From Malaciobacter pacificus (lineage in GTDB: Bacteria; Campylobacterota; Campylobacteria; Campylobacterales; Arcobacteraceae): a stretch of DNA of 64,000 nucleotides. Position 1 is the stretch's first letter; every line of letters begins with the position of its first letter. Of this stretch, positions 38,168 to 48,351 are shown piece after piece. The position numbers were made by a program, and so were the translations under genes. The stretch lies in the NCBI RefSeq assembly GCF_004214795.1, contig NZ_CP035928.1, positions 744,001 to 808,000 on the forward strand. Reading direction: 5' to 3'. Under the pieces are notes generated by a model, which worked only from the letters and a program-made list of their open reading frames with translations, searched no databases and was not told the origin of the DNA.

Positions 38168-38521
38168 ATGATTACAAGAAAAATTGTAAATGAAAAAATG
38201 AGTAGAATTGTTGAATATAATGGAACAGTTTATCTAGCCGGGATTGTTTCTGATGATAAAGAACTTGACATAAAAATTCAAGCTAAAAGAGCATTGGATA
38301 TTTTAGAAGAAAGATTAAATGAAGCAGGTTCTAGTAAGCATCATATTTTAAGAACAGAGATATTTTTAAAAGATATTTATAGAGATTTTAATGATTTTAA
38401 TGAGGTATGGAAAGAGTGGATACCTCAAGATGATAAACCAGCACGTTCATGTGTACAAGCAAATATGGCAAGTCATAATACGCTAGTAGAACTTGTTGTA
38501 ACAGCAGCTAAAATTCAATAG
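38168..38521 (+). CDS. ridA: RidA-family enamine/imine deaminase
   Basis: 117 residues of YjgF/YER057c/UK114 fold. Typical segments are GTVYLAGIVSDD, LEERLNEAGSSKHHILRTEIF and the catalytic Arg in ARSCVQANMA with VELVVTAA. It hydrolyses imines from amino-acid oxidation and is paired here with dadA. Its stop codon lies inside the stem of the terminator that follows. Confidence 0.9.
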   Translation: MITRKIVNEKMSRIVEYNGTVYLAGIVSDDKELDIKIQAKRALDILEERLNEAGSSKHHILRTEIFLKDIYRDFNDFNEVWKEWIPQDDKPARSCVQANMASHNTLVELVVTAAKIQ

Positions 38522-38541
38522 TATATAACTATTGAATTTTA
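38510..38541 (+). terminator. Terminator of the dadA-ridA unit
   Basis: A perfect 13-bp stem (AAAATTCAATAGT with ACTATTGAATTTT), with a 5-base loop and a T-rich tail. The ridA stop codon TAG is in the left arm. Confidence 0.65.
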
Positions 38542-38644
38542 TTAACAATCTTACAAAAAACTTAAAACACTCTCTAATTGTATATAGTTATCCTTTTTAG
38601 AAGGAAATAAAATATACTTTTTTTACTACAAAACCCCATAAATC

Positions 38645-38673
38645 TTGACATTTAACTAAAATTAAGTTATAAT
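38645..38673 (+). promoter_or_regulatory. Sigma-70 promoter of the S10 operon
   Basis: TTGACA (38645-38650), a 17-base spacer and TATAAT (38668-38673): consensus boxes at ideal spacing, the strongest promoter in the window. Transcription should start near 38680, leaving an untranslated leader of about 60 bases before rpsJ. Confidence 0.85.
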
Positions 38674-38679
38674 CCGCGT

Positions 38680-38720
38680 CCACTAAATGTGGTTAGAGTG
38701 CATTTTATGGCACATCTAAC
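38680..38720 (+). promoter_or_regulatory. Structured leader of the S10 operon
   Basis: Two hairpins can form: CCAC/GTGG (38680-38692), and GTTAG-A-GTGC with GCAC-AT-CTAAC (38692-38720). An alternative pairing, ATGTG (687-691) with CACAT (711-715), would exclude parts of both. Such switching just before the ribosome binding site suggests autogenous control by a ribosomal protein such as L4, but that is inference. Confidence 0.45.
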
Positions 38721-38741
38721 GAGTTCTTTAAAGGAAAATAA

Positions 38742-39056
38742 ATGGAAAAAATCAGATTAAAGCTTAAAGCTTATGATCATAGAGTTTTAGACAGAAGTGT
38801 TGCTTCAATTGTTGAAGCTGTAAAAAGAACTGGTGCTGATTTAAGAGGTCCAATCCCTCTACCAACAAAAATCAGAAGATACACAGTTTTAAAAGGTCCT
38901 CACGTAAATAAGGACTCTAGAGAGCAATTTGAAATCAGAATTCACTCAAGAATGATTGATATCATTGCTGCAACTCCAGATACTGTAGATTCATTAATGA
39001 AACTTGACTTAGCTCCTGAAGTTGATGTTGAAGTTAGATCTATGGGTCAAGAATAA
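38742..39056 (+). CDS. rpsJ: 30S ribosomal protein S10
   Basis: 104 residues, the usual length, with [17 protein letters not shown] at the start and [21 protein letters not shown]10 joins the 30S head and also acts as NusE in antitermination. AAAGGAAAATA precedes the ATG. First gene of the long S10-spc operon; rplC follows by 19 bp. Confidence 0.98.
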   Translation: MEKIRLKLKAYDHRVLDRSVASIVEAVKRTGADLRGPIPLPTKIRRYTVLKGPHVNKDSREQFEIRIHSRMIDIIAATPDTVDSLMKLDLAPEVDVEVRSMGQE

Positions 39057-39075
39057 GAAGAAAGGGTAATACAAG

Positions 39076-39651
39076 ATGGAATTTATAGTTCAAAAAATCG
39101 GTATGAGTAGAACAGTTTCTGTTCCAAGTACAGCTGTTACACTTTTAAAAGTTCTTGATACAAAAGTATGTGAAGTAACTGACGGTGTAGCATTAGTGTC
39201 TTACAGTAACGGTAAGAAATTCAATAAAGCAATTGAAGGTCAACAAAAAAAATATAACTTATCTAAAGAGTTTAATAGATTTGCAACATTAACTGTAGCA
39301 AATACTGAAGCTGGTGATTTAGATGTTTCACCATTAAGTGAAGGTGCTGTATTAAAAACTACTTTTAAAACTAAAGGTAGAGGTTTTCAAGGTGGGGTTA
39401 AAAGATGGAACTTCGCTGGTGGTAGAGCATCACACGGTCACAGAATGGGTAGAAGAGTAGGTTCTATTGGTAACTGTGAATGGCCAGGTAGAGTTATGCC
39501 AGGTAAGAAAATGCCAGGGCAATACGGAAATACAAATGTATCTGTAAAAAATAATGTAGTTTCATTTGACGCTGAAACTGGAATCTTAGTAGTTAAAGGT
39601 TCTGTATCTGGTGCAAATGGTTCATTAGGAAAAGTAAAGGTTGCTAAATGA
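39076..39651 (+). CDS. rplC: 50S ribosomal protein L3
   Basis: 191 residues. The core loop [16 protein letters not shown] and [13 protein letters not shown] identify this early 50S assembly protein. Residues 1-20 ([14 protein letters not shown]) give the strand that starts L3. Overlaps rplD by 4 bp (ATGA), so the two are translationally coupled. Confidence 0.98.
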   Translation: MEFIVQKIGMSRTVSVPSTAVTLLKVLDTKVCEVTDGVALVSYSNGKKFNKAIEGQQKKYNLSKEFNRFATLTVANTEAGDLDVSPLSEGAVLKTTFKTKGRGFQGGVKRWNFAGGRASHGHRMGRRVGSIGNCEWPGRVMPGKKMPGQYGNTNVSVKNNVVSFDAETGILVVKGSVSGANGSLGKVKVAK

Positions 39652-40259
39652 GTAAAGCAATAGTTTTAAACGAAAAATTTGAAAACAATGGTGAAGTAGT
39701 TTTACCTGCAAGTTATGAAGAGATTAACTCTCACAACTTATACTTATATGTAAAATCATATTTAACAGGTTTAAGAGCTAATACTGCTAGAGTTAAAAAC
39801 AGATCTGAAGTTAGCGGTGGTGGTAAAAAACCTAAAGCTCAAAAAGGTTCTGGTGGTGCTAGATGGGGTTCTAAAAGATCTCCTTTATTCGTTGGTGGGG
39901 GTCAAGTATTTGGACCTACTAAGAGAAACTACAACCAAAAAGTTAATAAAAAGCAAAAAGTATTAGCATTAAAATATGCTTTAAATGCTCAAGCTAACAA
40001 TGAAGCTTTATTCGTAGTAGATTCAGTAAAATTAGAATCTGGTAAAACTAAAGACGCAGTTGCAGTTTTAAGTAAAATAAACAAAAGAGATACATTAATC
40101 GTAGTTGATTCAATTGATGAAAAAACTTACTTAGCGTTTAGAAACATTAAAAACTGTTATATGGTTGAAAAGCAAGAAGTTAACGCTTATTTAATTGCTG
40201 CATACCACTCAGTACTAATTGAAAAATCAGTACTAGATGCATTAACAAAAGAGGCTTAA
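39648..40259 (+). CDS. rplD: 50S ribosomal protein L4
   Basis: 203 residues. The extended loop [23 protein letters not shown] reaches the exit tunnel. L4 is the known autoregulator of the S10 operon in E. coli, which makes the leader hairpins upstream of rpsJ worth noting. One base separates it from rplW. Confidence 0.97.
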   Translation: MSKAIVLNEKFENNGEVVLPASYEEINSHNLYLYVKSYLTGLRANTARVKNRSEVSGGGKKPKAQKGSGGARWGSKRSPLFVGGGQVFGPTKRNYNQKVNKKQKVLALKYALNAQANNEALFVVDSVKLESGKTKDAVAVLSKINKRDTLIVVDSIDEKTYLAFRNIKNCYMVEKQEVNAYLIAAYHSVLIEKSVLDALTKEA

Positions 40260-40260
40260 G

Positions 40261-40542
40261 ATGGCAGATATTACAGATATTAAAGCAATATTATATACAG
40301 AAAAAACAATCGAGCTTCAAGAAAATGGTGTAATCGTTGTTCAAACTAGTCCAAGAATGACTAAAAGCGGTTTAAAAGAAGTATTTAAAGAGTATTTTGG
40401 TGTTACTCCATCAAAAATCAATTCTTTAAGACAAGATGGTAAAGTTAAAAGATTTAGAGGAAGACCTGGAAAAAGAGCAGACTTCAAAAAATTCTATGTT
40501 ACATTACCAGAGGGCGCTGAAATAGCGAACCTATCAGCTTAA
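40261..40542 (+). CDS. rplW: 50S ribosomal protein L23
   Basis: 93 residues with [12 protein letters not shown] at the N-terminus and [18 protein letters not shown] near the C-terminus. L23 lies at the tunnel exit and docks trigger factor and SRP. AAGAGGCTTAAG at the end of rplD supplies its ribosome binding site. Confidence 0.97.
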   Translation: MADITDIKAILYTEKTIELQENGVIVVQTSPRMTKSGLKEVFKEYFGVTPSKINSLRQDGKVKRFRGRPGKRADFKKFYVTLPEGAEIANLSA

Positions 40543-40553
40543 GGAGATATTAA

Positions 40554-41381
40554 ATGGCAATTAAAAAATTTAGACCAATAACTCCTGCAAGAAGATTCAT
40601 GTCAGTTATGGATACTTCTGATATTACTTCTAAACCAACAGTAAGATCTTTACTTGTAAGAGTTAAAGCTAACGCTGGTAGAAATAATAACGGTAGAATT
40701 ACATCTAGACATAAAGAAGCAGGTGCTAAAAAACTTTACAGAATTATTGATTTCAAAAGAAATAAATTTGGTGTAGAAGGTACAGTATCTACTGTTGAGT
40801 ACGATCCGTACAGAAACTGTAGAATTTGTTTAGTAACTTACGCTGATGGTGATAAAAGATATATCATTCAACCTTCAGGATTAAAAGTTGGAGATAAAGT
40901 ACAAGCTGCTGAATCTGGACTTGATATTTTACCTGGTAATGCAATGAGATTAATGAACATCCCAGTTGGTACAATGGTTCACAACATTGAGTTAAAACCT
41001 GGTAAAGGTGCACAATTTGCAAGATCTGCAGGTTCTTATGCACAAATCATGGGTAGAGAAGACAAATACGTTATCTTAAGATTACCTTCTGGTGAGATGA
41101 GAAAAATGTTAGGTGTATGTATGGCTACTGTTGGTATTGTTGGAAATGAAGATTTCATCAATATGGTAATTGGAAAAGCTGGTAGAACTAGACACATGGG
41201 TATTAGACCTCAAACTAGAGGTTCTGCAATGAACCCAATTGATCACCCACACGGTGGTGGTGAAGGTAAAACTAACTCAGGAAGACATCCAGTTACTCCA
41301 TGGGGTATGCCAACTAAAGGTTACAAAACTAGAAAGAAAAAAGCTAGTGACAAATTAATCATTTCAAGAAGAAAGAAGTAA
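40554..41381 (+). CDS. rplB: 50S ribosomal protein L2
   Basis: 275 residues. [21 protein letters not shown] and the near-universal HPHGGGEGK at about 230 identify this core peptidyl-transferase-centre protein. AAGGAGATATTAA precedes the ATG. Confidence 0.98.
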   Translation: MAIKKFRPITPARRFMSVMDTSDITSKPTVRSLLVRVKANAGRNNNGRITSRHKEAGAKKLYRIIDFKRNKFGVEGTVSTVEYDPYRNCRICLVTYADGDKRYIIQPSGLKVGDKVQAAESGLDILPGNAMRLMNIPVGTMVHNIELKPGKGAQFARSAGSYAQIMGREDKYVILRLPSGEMRKMLGVCMATVGIVGNEDFINMVIGKAGRTRHMGIRPQTRGSAMNPIDHPHGGGEGKTNSGRHPVTPWGMPTKGYKTRKKKASDKLIISRRKK

Positions 41382-41390
41382 GGGTTTAAG

Positions 41391-41666
41391 ATGGCAAGAT
41401 CAATAAAAAAAGGTCCATTTGTAGACGCACACTTAATGAAAAAAGTTATCAAAGCTAATGAAGCTAACGATAAAAAACCAATTAAAACTTGGTCAAGAAG
41501 ATCTATGGTTTTACCTGATATGATTGGTTTAACATTTAATGTGCACAACGGAAGAAACTTCGTTCCTGTATTAATTACAGAGAACCATGTTGGATATAAA
41601 TTAGGTGAGTTTGCACCAACTAGAACATTTAAGGGCCATAAAGGTTCTGTTCAGAGAAAGGCGTAA
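41391..41666 (+). CDS. rpsS: 30S ribosomal protein S19
   Basis: 91 residues with [33 protein letters not shown] and [14 protein letters not shown]. It contacts S13 in the 30S head. Two bases separate it from rplV. Confidence 0.98.
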   Translation: MARSIKKGPFVDAHLMKKVIKANEANDKKPIKTWSRRSMVLPDMIGLTFNVHNGRNFVPVLITENHVGYKLGEFAPTRTFKGHKGSVQRKA

Positions 41667-41668
41667 TA

Positions 41669-41995
41669 ATGGGAAGAGCAATATTAAGATTTATTAGAGT
41701 TTCTCCTACAAAAGCAAGATTAATTGCTAGAGAAGTTCAAGGTATGAATGCAGAGTACGCAATTGCATCTTTAGCATTTACTCCTAACAAAGCTGCAGGA
41801 ATCATTTCTAAAGTTATAGCTTCAGCTGTTGCAAATGCAGGTTTAGAGCCAGAAAATGCAGTAGTTACATCTGCAAGAGTAGATAAAGGACCAGTTCTTA
41901 AGAGATTTACTCCAAGAGCAAGAGGTAGTGCATCACCTAAACATAAACCAACTGCACATATTATGATTGAAGTAGCTGCAAAAGGAGATAAGTAA
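41669..41995 (+). CDS. rplV: 50S ribosomal protein L22
   Basis: 108 residues. [20 protein letters not shown] and the C-terminal hairpin [17 protein letters not shown], which lines the exit tunnel and is the site of macrolide-resistance changes in other bacteria. Its last base is the first base of rpsC. Confidence 0.98.
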   Translation: MGRAILRFIRVSPTKARLIAREVQGMNAEYAIASLAFTPNKAAGIISKVIASAVANAGLEPENAVVTSARVDKGPVLKRFTPRARGSASPKHKPTAHIMIEVAAKGDK

Positions 41996-42696
41996 TGGGT
42001 CAAAAAGTTAATCCAATAGGTTTAAGATTAGGAATTAACAGAAACTGGGAATCAAGATGGTTTCCTAAATTTGGAAACATTCCTACTAATGTAGCTGAAG
42101 ATGACAAAATCAGAAAGTATGTTAAAAAAGAATTATACTATGCTGGTGTTGCACAAACTATCGTTGAAAGAACAGCTAAAAAAGTTAGAGTTACTATCGT
42201 TGCTGCTAGACCTGGTATCATTATTGGTAAAAAAGGTGCAGATGTTGAGAAATTAAAAAACAACTTATCTAAATTAGTTGGTAAAGAGATTGCTGTTAAC
42301 ATTAAAGAAGAGAGAAAACCTCAAGTTTCTGGACAGTTAGCTGCTGAAAATGTTGCTCAACAATTAGAAAGAAGAGTTGCGTTTAGAAGAGCTATGAAAA
42401 GAGTTATGCAAAACGCACTTAAAGGTGGAGCAAAAGGAATTAAAGTTTCTGTTTCTGGTAGACTTGGTGGAGCTGAAATGGCTAGAACTGAGTGGTACTT
42501 AGAAGGTAGAGTTCCTTTACATACTTTAAGAGCTAGAATTGATTATGGTTTTGCTGAAGCTCATACAACTTATGGTTGTATTGGTATTAAAGTTTGGATT
42601 TTCAAAGGTGAAGTTTTAGCTAAAGGTATTCCTGCAGAGAAAACTGAAGATACTTCTAAACCAAAAAGAAGACCATCAAAAAGAAGAGGTAAATAA
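41995..42696 (+). CDS. rpsC: 30S ribosomal protein S3
   Basis: 233 residues. [21 protein letters not shown], the KH motif [15 protein letters not shown] and the S3 C-terminal domain [22 protein letters not shown]. Part of the mRNA entry site and ribosomal helicase activity. A basic tail ([12 protein letters not shown]) ends the protein. Confidence 0.98.
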   Translation: MGQKVNPIGLRLGINRNWESRWFPKFGNIPTNVAEDDKIRKYVKKELYYAGVAQTIVERTAKKVRVTIVAARPGIIIGKKGADVEKLKNNLSKLVGKEIAVNIKEERKPQVSGQLAAENVAQQLERRVAFRRAMKRVMQNALKGGAKGIKVSVSGRLGGAEMARTEWYLEGRVPLHTLRARIDYGFAEAHTTYGCIGIKVWIFKGEVLAKGIPAEKTEDTSKPKRRPSKRRGK

Positions 42697-42698
42697 TC

Positions 42699-43124
42699 AT
42701 GTTAATGCCTAAAAGAACTAAATACAGAAAAATGATGAAAGGCCGAAACAGAGGTAAAGCTTCTAGAGGTAACTCTTTAGCTTACGGTGAAATCGGTTTA
42801 AAAGCTGTTGAACACGGAAGAATTGACTCAAGACAAATCGAAGCATCAAGAATTGCGATGACTAGAAAAGTTAAGAGACAAGCTAAAGTATGGATTATGG
42901 TATTCCCAGACAAACCACTTACTGCTAAACCATTAGAAACAAGAATGGGTAAAGGTAAAGGTGCTGTTGATAAATGGGTTATGAACATTAAGCCAGGAAG
43001 AATTTGTTTTGAGATGGCAGGGGTTTCTGAAGAATTAGCAAGAGAAGCTTTAACTTTAGCACAACACAAACTACCATTTAAAACTAAAATTGTAACAAGA
43101 GATAGCGAAAATGAACTATACTGA
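42699..43124 (+). CDS. rplP: 50S ribosomal protein L16
   Basis: 141 residues starting [19 protein letters not shown], with [17 protein letters not shown] and [14 protein letters not shown]. It helps position tRNA in the A site. Overlaps rpmC by 14 bp. Confidence 0.98.
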   Translation: MLMPKRTKYRKMMKGRNRGKASRGNSLAYGEIGLKAVEHGRIDSRQIEASRIAMTRKVKRQAKVWIMVFPDKPLTAKPLETRMGKGKGAVDKWVMNIKPGRICFEMAGVSEELAREALTLAQHKLPFKTKIVTRDSENELY

Positions 43125-43302
43125 TTTAAAAGATAAAAGCTTAACAGAGCTAAACGAGTTATTAAAAGAGAAAAAGGTGCTTCTTTTTGAATTAAAAGCT
43201 AAGCTAAAAACTATGCAGTTAACTAACACTTCTGAATTAAGAACAGCGAAAAAAGATATCGCAAGAATTCAAACAGCTATTACTGCAGCAAAAGCTAACT
43301 AA
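43111..43302 (+). CDS. rpmC: 50S ribosomal protein L29
   Basis: 63 residues forming two long helices ([32 protein letters not shown]). It sits near the tunnel exit beside L23. Its start lies within the end of rplP, typical of coupled r-protein genes. Confidence 0.95.
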   Translation: MNYTDLKDKSLTELNELLKEKKVLLFELKAKLKTMQLTNTSELRTAKKDIARIQTAITAAKAN

Positions 43303-43312
43303 GGATCTAAGT

Positions 43313-43564
43313 ATGACACATAAAAGAGAGATTCAAGGTGTAGTGGTAAAAAAATCTGGAGACAAAACTGCTTCTGTACTAGTTACAAGATCAGTTTTAC
43401 ACCCAAAATACCACAAAACTGTAAAAAGATTTAAAAAATACTTAATTCATGACGAAAGAAATGAATTAAACGAAGGTGACACTGTAATTGCTGTTGAGTG
43501 TAGACCTTTATCAAAAACTAAATCTTTTAGATTAAAGACTATTGTAGCTACAGGAGTTAAATAA
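43313..43564 (+). CDS. rpsQ: 30S ribosomal protein S17
   Basis: 83 residues with [39 protein letters not shown] and the [13 protein letters not shown] end. A primary 16S-binding OB-fold protein. Shares one base with rplN. Confidence 0.97.
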   Translation: MTHKREIQGVVVKKSGDKTASVLVTRSVLHPKYHKTVKRFKKYLIHDERNELNEGDTVIAVECRPLSKTKSFRLKTIVATGVK

Positions 43565-43932
43565 TGATTCAAAGTTTTACTAGATTAAACGTAGCTGATA
43601 ATACTGGTGCAAAAGAGATCATGTGTATCAAAGTTTTAGGTGGTTCTAAAAGAAGATATGCTTCTGTTGGTGATGTAATTGTTGCTTCAGTTAAGAAAGC
43701 TTTACCAACTGGTAAAGTTAAAAAAGGTCAAGTTGTTAAAGCTGTAGTTGTTAGAACTCATAAAGAAGTTCAAAGAGAAAATGGTTCATTAATTAGATTT
43801 GATGACAATGCGGCAGTAATCTTAGATGCTAAGAAAGAGCCTATTGGAACAAGAATCTTTGGACCAGTTGCTAGAGAAGTTAGATATTCAGGTTTTATGA
43901 AAATCGTTTCACTTGCACCGGAGGTATTATAA
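43564..43932 (+). CDS. rplN: 50S ribosomal protein L14
   Basis: 122 residues, the universal length. [31 protein letters not shown] and [11 protein letters not shown] are clear. Contacts 16S rRNA in bridge B8. Its 3' end carries GGAGG, which serves as the ribosome binding site of rplX. Confidence 0.98.
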   Translation: MIQSFTRLNVADNTGAKEIMCIKVLGGSKRRYASVGDVIVASVKKALPTGKVKKGQVVKAVVVRTHKEVQRENGSLIRFDDNAAVILDAKKEPIGTRIFGPVAREVRYSGFMKIVSLAPEVL

Positions 43933-43933
43933 T

Positions 43934-44167
43934 ATGGCAGTTAAATTAAAAATTAAAAAAGGTGATACTGTAAAAATCATCGCTGGTGATGATAAAGGTA
44001 AAACTGGTGAAGTTTTATCTGTATTACCAAAACAAAACAAAGTAATCGTAAAAGATTGTAAAGTTGCTAAAAAAACTGTTAAACCATCTGAAGAGAATAA
44101 AGATGGTGGATTTGTAAACAAAGAGATGCCAATTGACATTTCAAATGTAGCAAAAGTAGAAGGGTAA
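43934..44167 (+). CDS. rplX: 50S ribosomal protein L24
   Basis: 77 residues from MAVKLKIKKGDTVKIIAG. An in-frame ATG 21 bp upstream would add seven residues from inside rplN, but GGAGGTATTATAAT just before 43934 and family alignment decide for this start. The KOW motif GDDKGKTGEVL is present. L24 starts 50S assembly. Confidence 0.96.
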   Translation: MAVKLKIKKGDTVKIIAGDDKGKTGEVLSVLPKQNKVIVKDCKVAKKTVKPSEENKDGGFVNKEMPIDISNVAKVEG

Positions 44168-44170
44168 TAA

Positions 44171-44719
44171 ATGGCAGCAAGATTATTAGAAAAATACAAA
44201 TCAGAAATTAAACCAGTTTTAGAGTCTGAGTTCCCAAAAAACAAAATGTTAACTGCTAAGTTAGATAAAGTAGTTATCTCTGTTGGTGCTGGTGAAGCTA
44301 TGAAAGATTCTAAATTAATGCAAAATATTCAAGACACAATCTCTTTAATTGCTGGTCAAAAAGCAGTTTTAGTTATTGCTAAGAAATCTGTTGCAGGTTT
44401 TAAAGTTAGAGAAGGTTATCCTGTAGGTGTTAAAGTTACACTTAGAGGTGAGCAAATGTACACGTTCTTAGACAAACTTTGTTCTATTGCACTACCTAGA
44501 GTAAAAGACTTTAGAGGTTTAAATAAGAATGGTTTTGATGGTCAAGGTAACTTCAACTTTGGACTTGATGAGCAATTAATGTTCCCAGAAGTTGTATATG
44601 ATAACATTATCAAAACACACGGTATGAATATTTCAATTTCTACTACTGCTGATAACGATGCTGAAGCATTTAGATTATTAGAGTTAGCAGGAATTCCATT
44701 TACAAAAGGAAGAGCGTAA
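44171..44719 (+). CDS. rplE: 50S ribosomal protein L5
   Basis: 182 residues. [36 protein letters not shown] and RDFRGLN-type residues identify L5, which binds 5S rRNA and bridges to S13. Its last base starts rpsN (TAATG). Confidence 0.98.
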   Translation: MAARLLEKYKSEIKPVLESEFPKNKMLTAKLDKVVISVGAGEAMKDSKLMQNIQDTISLIAGQKAVLVIAKKSVAGFKVREGYPVGVKVTLRGEQMYTFLDKLCSIALPRVKDFRGLNKNGFDGQGNFNFGLDEQLMFPEVVYDNIIKTHGMNISISTTADNDAEAFRLLELAGIPFTKGRA

Positions 44720-44904
44720 TGGCAAAGAAATCTATGATCGCTAAACAAAAGAGAACACCTAAGTATGCTGTAAGAGCATACACTAGATGTTCTGTTTGTG
44801 GAAGACCACACTCTGTATACAGAGATTTTGGTTTATGTAGAGTTTGTTTAAGAAAAATGGCTAACGAAGGTTTATTACCTGGTGTTAGAAAAGCTAGTTG
44901 GTAG
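44719..44904 (+). CDS. rpsN: 30S ribosomal protein S14, zinc-binding (type Z)
   Basis: 61 residues. The short zinc form with [20 protein letters not shown]: two CxxC pairs coordinate zinc. It starts [20 protein letters not shown]. No zinc-free paralogue lies in this window. Confidence 0.98.
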   Translation: MAKKSMIAKQKRTPKYAVRAYTRCSVCGRPHSVYRDFGLCRVCLRKMANEGLLPGVRKASW

Positions 44905-44917
44905 GAGATAAAAAGCT

Positions 44918-45316
44918 ATGATGAATGATATAATCGCAGATGCTTTAACTAGAATCAGAAATGCTGCAATGAGAAAATTAGAAGTTGCAACATTATTACA
45001 TTCAAATACTGTTGTAGGTGTTTTAAACGTATTACAACAAAAAGAATACATTACTGGTTTCAAAGTTATTGATGGTGAAAACAATAAGAAGTCGATTCAA
45101 GTTGAATTAAAATATGATGACAATGAAAACTCAGTAATTAACGAAATTAAAAGAGTTTCTAAACCTGGAAGAAGAGTTTATAAAAACGCTTCTGAAATCA
45201 AATCTTTTAAAAATGGGTACGGTACTATTATCGTTTCAACTAACAAGGGTGTAATTGCTAATGATGAAGCATACGCAGCTAATGTTGGTGGCGAAGTACT
45301 TTGTACTGTATGGTAG
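44918..45316 (+). CDS. rpsH: 30S ribosomal protein S8
   Basis: 132 residues. [15 protein letters not shown] at the start and the C-terminal GGEVLCTVW. Two ATGs are adjacent; TAGGAGATAAAAAGCT precedes the first, and either gives an almost identical protein. S8 represses the spc genes in E. coli by binding mRNA. Confidence 0.98.
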   Translation: MMNDIIADALTRIRNAAMRKLEVATLLHSNTVVGVLNVLQQKEYITGFKVIDGENNKKSIQVELKYDDNENSVINEIKRVSKPGRRVYKNASEIKSFKNGYGTIIVSTNKGVIANDEAYAANVGGEVLCTVW

Positions 45317-45325
45317 GAGAGTGTA

Positions 45326-45859
45326 ATGTCTAGAATTGGAAAAAAACCTATCGCAATTCCTTCAGGAGTTGAAGTATCAGTTGCTGGTACTATTGTAAAT
45401 GTAAAAAAAGGGAACAAAACTATTCCTGTTGAAACACACGGAAGAGTTGAAGTTAAAGTTGAAAACAATGAAATCGTTCTAGAAAGAGTTGGAGAGTCTA
45501 AAGAATCTTCTGCTTTCTGGGGAACTTACAGAGCTTTAATTAACAACGCTGTTGTTGGTTTAGATGCTGGATTCCAAAAATCTTTAGAGATTAATGGAGT
45601 TGGTTATAGAGCTGCTGTTAAAGGAAACGTTTTAGAGTTACAATTAGGATACTCTCACCCAATTAATTATGATATCCCTGAGGGATTAGATATTTCTGTT
45701 GAGAAAAACTTAATTCACGTAAAAGGTGCTGACAAACAAGCTGTTGGTCAAGCTGCTGCAATTATTAGAGGCTTTAGAAAACCAGAACCATACAAAGGTA
45801 AAGGTGTTAAGTATACTGACGAGCATATCGTTAGAAAAGCCGGAAAAACTGCTAAGTAA
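45326..45859 (+). CDS. rplF: 50S ribosomal protein L6
   Basis: 177 residues. [40 protein letters not shown] and the signature [14 protein letters not shown]. Located near the factor-binding centre. TAGGAGAGTGTA precedes the ATG. Confidence 0.98.
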   Translation: MSRIGKKPIAIPSGVEVSVAGTIVNVKKGNKTIPVETHGRVEVKVENNEIVLERVGESKESSAFWGTYRALINNAVVGLDAGFQKSLEINGVGYRAAVKGNVLELQLGYSHPINYDIPEGLDISVEKNLIHVKGADKQAVGQAAAIIRGFRKPEPYKGKGVKYTDEHIVRKAGKTAK

Positions 45860-45870
45860 GGTGTGAGATT

Positions 45871-46230
45871 ATGAGTAGAGCAAAAGATTTAGCAAAGAAA
45901 AATGCTTTAAGAGCAAGAAGAAAAAGAAGAGTTAGAGGAAATATCTTTGGTACTGCTGAAAAGCCAAGAGTATCAATTTTTAAATCTAACAAATACATTA
46001 GCGCACAAGCAATTAACGATGTTGAAGGTGTTACTTTAGCAGCAGTTAGTTCTCAAGCTATGGGTCTTAAAGTTAATAAAGAAAATGCAGTTAAAGTTGC
46101 AACTGAGTTTGCAGAGAAATTAAAAACTGCTGGTGTTGAAACAGTAGTTTATGATAGAAATGGTTACCTTTATCACGGTGTAGTTGCAGCATTTGCTGAT
46201 GCATTAAGAGATAATGGTATCAAATTATAA
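45871..46230 (+). CDS. rplR: 50S ribosomal protein L18
   Basis: 119 residues. [23 protein letters not shown]-type N-terminus, [17 protein letters not shown], and [23 protein letters not shown]. Carries 5S rRNA to the 50S subunit together with L5. Confidence 0.98.
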   Translation: MSRAKDLAKKNALRARRKRRVRGNIFGTAEKPRVSIFKSNKYISAQAINDVEGVTLAAVSSQAMGLKVNKENAVKVATEFAEKLKTAGVETVVYDRNGYLYHGVVAAFADALRDNGIKL

Positions 46231-46236
46231 GGGTTA

Positions 46237-46683
46237 ATGATGGCAGCAGTAAATAGAGAAGATTTTCAAGAAGCAATCGTTAAAATCGGAAGAGTAACAA
46301 AAGTTGTAAAGGGTGGTAGAAGATTCAGATTTACAGCTTTAGTTGTTGTTGGTGATAAAAACGGTACAGTAGGATTCGGAACTGGTAAAGCAAAAGAAGT
46401 TCCTGATGCAATTAAAAAAGCTTTAGATGATGCATTTAAATCATTAGTTAAAGTTAATATTCACGGTACAACAATAGCACATGATATTCAACATAAGTAT
46501 AATTCAAGTGTTATTTTATTAAAACCTGCATCAGAGGGTACTGGACTTATCGCTGGTGGAGCTGCAAGACCTGTACTTGAGCTTTCTGGTGTAAAAGACA
46601 TTATTGCTAAATCATTAGGTTCAAACAATCCTAATAACCTTGTACAAGCTACTGTTGAAGCTTTAGCTAGAATTAAAGGATAG
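46237..46683 (+). CDS. rpsE: 30S ribosomal protein S5
   Basis: 148 residues from the first of two adjacent ATGs. AAGGG is three bases from the first and six from the second (46240), so [14 protein letters not shown] is the more likely N-terminus. [18 protein letters not shown] and [18 protein letters not shown] identify S5, which guards translational fidelity. Confidence 0.97.
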   Translation: MMAAVNREDFQEAIVKIGRVTKVVKGGRRFRFTALVVVGDKNGTVGFGTGKAKEVPDAIKKALDDAFKSLVKVNIHGTTIAHDIQHKYNSSVILLKPASEGTGLIAGGAARPVLELSGVKDIIAKSLGSNNPNNLVQATVEALARIKG

Positions 46684-46686
46684 TAA

Positions 46687-47085
46687 ATGGTATTAAATAA
46701 CTTACAACCAGCTGCTGGTAGTACTAAAAACGTAAAAAGAGTAGGTAGAGGTCAAGGTTCAGGAATGGGTAAGACTTCTACAAGAGGTCAAAAAGGTCAA
46801 AAATCTAGATCTGGTTACAAAATTAAAAGAGGATTCGAGGGTGGTCAACAACCAATCTATAAAAGATTACCTAAAGTAGGATTCACTTCAAGAGTAACAA
46901 AACCTTATTCTATCAACGTAGATAAAGTAAAACAAGTTGCAGCACTTGAAGAAATTACAGTTGAGACAATCAAATCTGTATACAAATTATCTAAATCAGT
47001 AGTAAAAGTTAAATTAGTTGGTTCAACAGCTAAAGATTTAGCTTCTAAGATCAAAGACGAAAACGTTACAACTACTGGAAACTAA
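46687..47085 (+). CDS. rplO: 50S ribosomal protein L15
   Basis: 132 residues. [24 protein letters not shown]-type basic N-terminus and [19 protein letters not shown] late 50S assembly protein. Two bases separate it from secY; no rpmD (L30) lies between rpsE and rplO, as is normal in this phylum. Confidence 0.97.
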   Translation: MVLNNLQPAAGSTKNVKRVGRGQGSGMGKTSTRGQKGQKSRSGYKIKRGFEGGQQPIYKRLPKVGFTSRVTKPYSINVDKVKQVAALEEITVETIKSVYKLSKSVVKVKLVGSTAKDLASKIKDENVTTTGN

Positions 47086-47087
47086 AA

Positions 47088-48350
47088 ATGAGTAAAGATC
47101 TAATAAATAAGATTCTTATTACATTAGGTTTTATTTTTCTTTACAGGTTACTGGCATACGTGCCAGTTCCTGGAGTTAATATAGACGTAGTTAAAGAATT
47201 TTTCGACTCAAACGCTAACAATGCACTAGGTCTTGTTAACATGTTCAGTGGTAATGCAGTTGAAAGACTGTCTATTATCTCACTTGGTATTATGCCTTAC
47301 ATTACTGCTTCTATTATTATGGAACTTCTAGCAGCAACATTCCCAGCACTTGGTAAAATGAAAAAAGAAAGAGATGGTATGCAAAAATATATGCAAATCA
47401 TCAGATATACAACTATTGTTATTACATTAATTCAATCTATTGGTGTATCAGTAGGTCTTAATTCTTTGACAGGTCAAAATGGGCAAGGTGCAATTTCAAT
47501 TGATATGAACACATTTATTGCAGTATCTGCAATTTCTATGTTAACTGGTACTATGTTATTAATGTGGATTGGTGAGCAAATTACTCAAAGAGGTATCGGT
47601 AACGGTATTTCATTAATTATCTTTGCAGGTATTGTTTCTGCAATTCCAAGTGCTATTGGTGGTACAATTGATCTTGTTAATAATGGTCAAATGAATTTCT
47701 TAACAGTAATTGGTATTTTAGTTGTTATTTTAGCAACTGTTGGAGCAATTATTTATGTAGAGTTAGGTGAAAGAAGAGTCCCTGTATCATATTCTAGAAA
47801 AGTAATGATGCAAAACCAAAATAAAAGGGTTATGAATTACATTCCAATTAAGGTTAACTTATCAGGTGTAATTCCAGCAATTTTTGCAAGTGCTATTTTA
47901 ATGTTTCCTGCTACTGTATTACAAGGTAGCCAAAACGAGTATTTAGTGGCAATTGCAGATTATTTAAGTCCTAGTTCATATACGTTTAATTTATTTATGT
48001 TTTTATTTGTAGTTTTCTTTGCATTCTTCTATGCATCAATTACATTTAATGCAAAAGATATATCTGATAATTTAAAAAGACAAGGTGGATTTATTCCTGG
48101 TGTTAGACCTGGAGAACATACTTCTGAATTTTTAAATGATGTTGCAAGTAAATTAACTTTCTGGGGTGCGATTTATTTAGGTGCAGTTTCAACTGTTCCA
48201 TGGTTAATTGTAAAAGCTATGGGTGTACCTTTCTATTTTGGAGGGGTTGCTGTGCTTATTGTAGTTCAAGTTGCAATTGATACGATGAGAAAAATTGAAG
48301 CACAACAGTATACTAATAAATATCAAACGTTAAGTGCAGTAGGTTTATAA
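47088..48350 (+). CDS. secY: Preprotein translocase channel subunit SecY
   Basis: 420 residues with ten membrane segments. LLAYVPVPGVNIDVV, MFSGNAVERLSIISLGIMPYI and VELGERRVPVSYSRK, then GFIPGVRPGEHTSEFL, are family landmarks. Forms the SecYEG export channel in the inner membrane. Co-transcribed with r-protein genes; map follows by 1 bp. Confidence 0.98.
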   Translation: MSKDLINKILITLGFIFLYRLLAYVPVPGVNIDVVKEFFDSNANNALGLVNMFSGNAVERLSIISLGIMPYITASIIMELLAATFPALGKMKKERDGMQKYMQIIRYTTIVITLIQSIGVSVGLNSLTGQNGQGAISIDMNTFIAVSAISMLTGTMLLMWIGEQITQRGIGNGISLIIFAGIVSAIPSAIGGTIDLVNNGQMNFLTVIGILVVILATVGAIIYVELGERRVPVSYSRKVMMQNQNKRVMNYIPIKVNLSGVIPAIFASAILMFPATVLQGSQNEYLVAIADYLSPSSYTFNLFMFLFVVFFAFFYASITFNAKDISDNLKRQGGFIPGVRPGEHTSEFLNDVASKLTFWGAIYLGAVSTVPWLIVKAMGVPFYFGGVAVLIVVQVAIDTMRKIEAQQYTNKYQTLSAVGL

Positions 48351-48351
48351 A

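Noticed and set aside
43913-43933. Seven-residue upstream extension of L24
   Set aside because: GGAGG with correct spacing precedes the MAVKLK start, and the extra residues overlap the end of L14.
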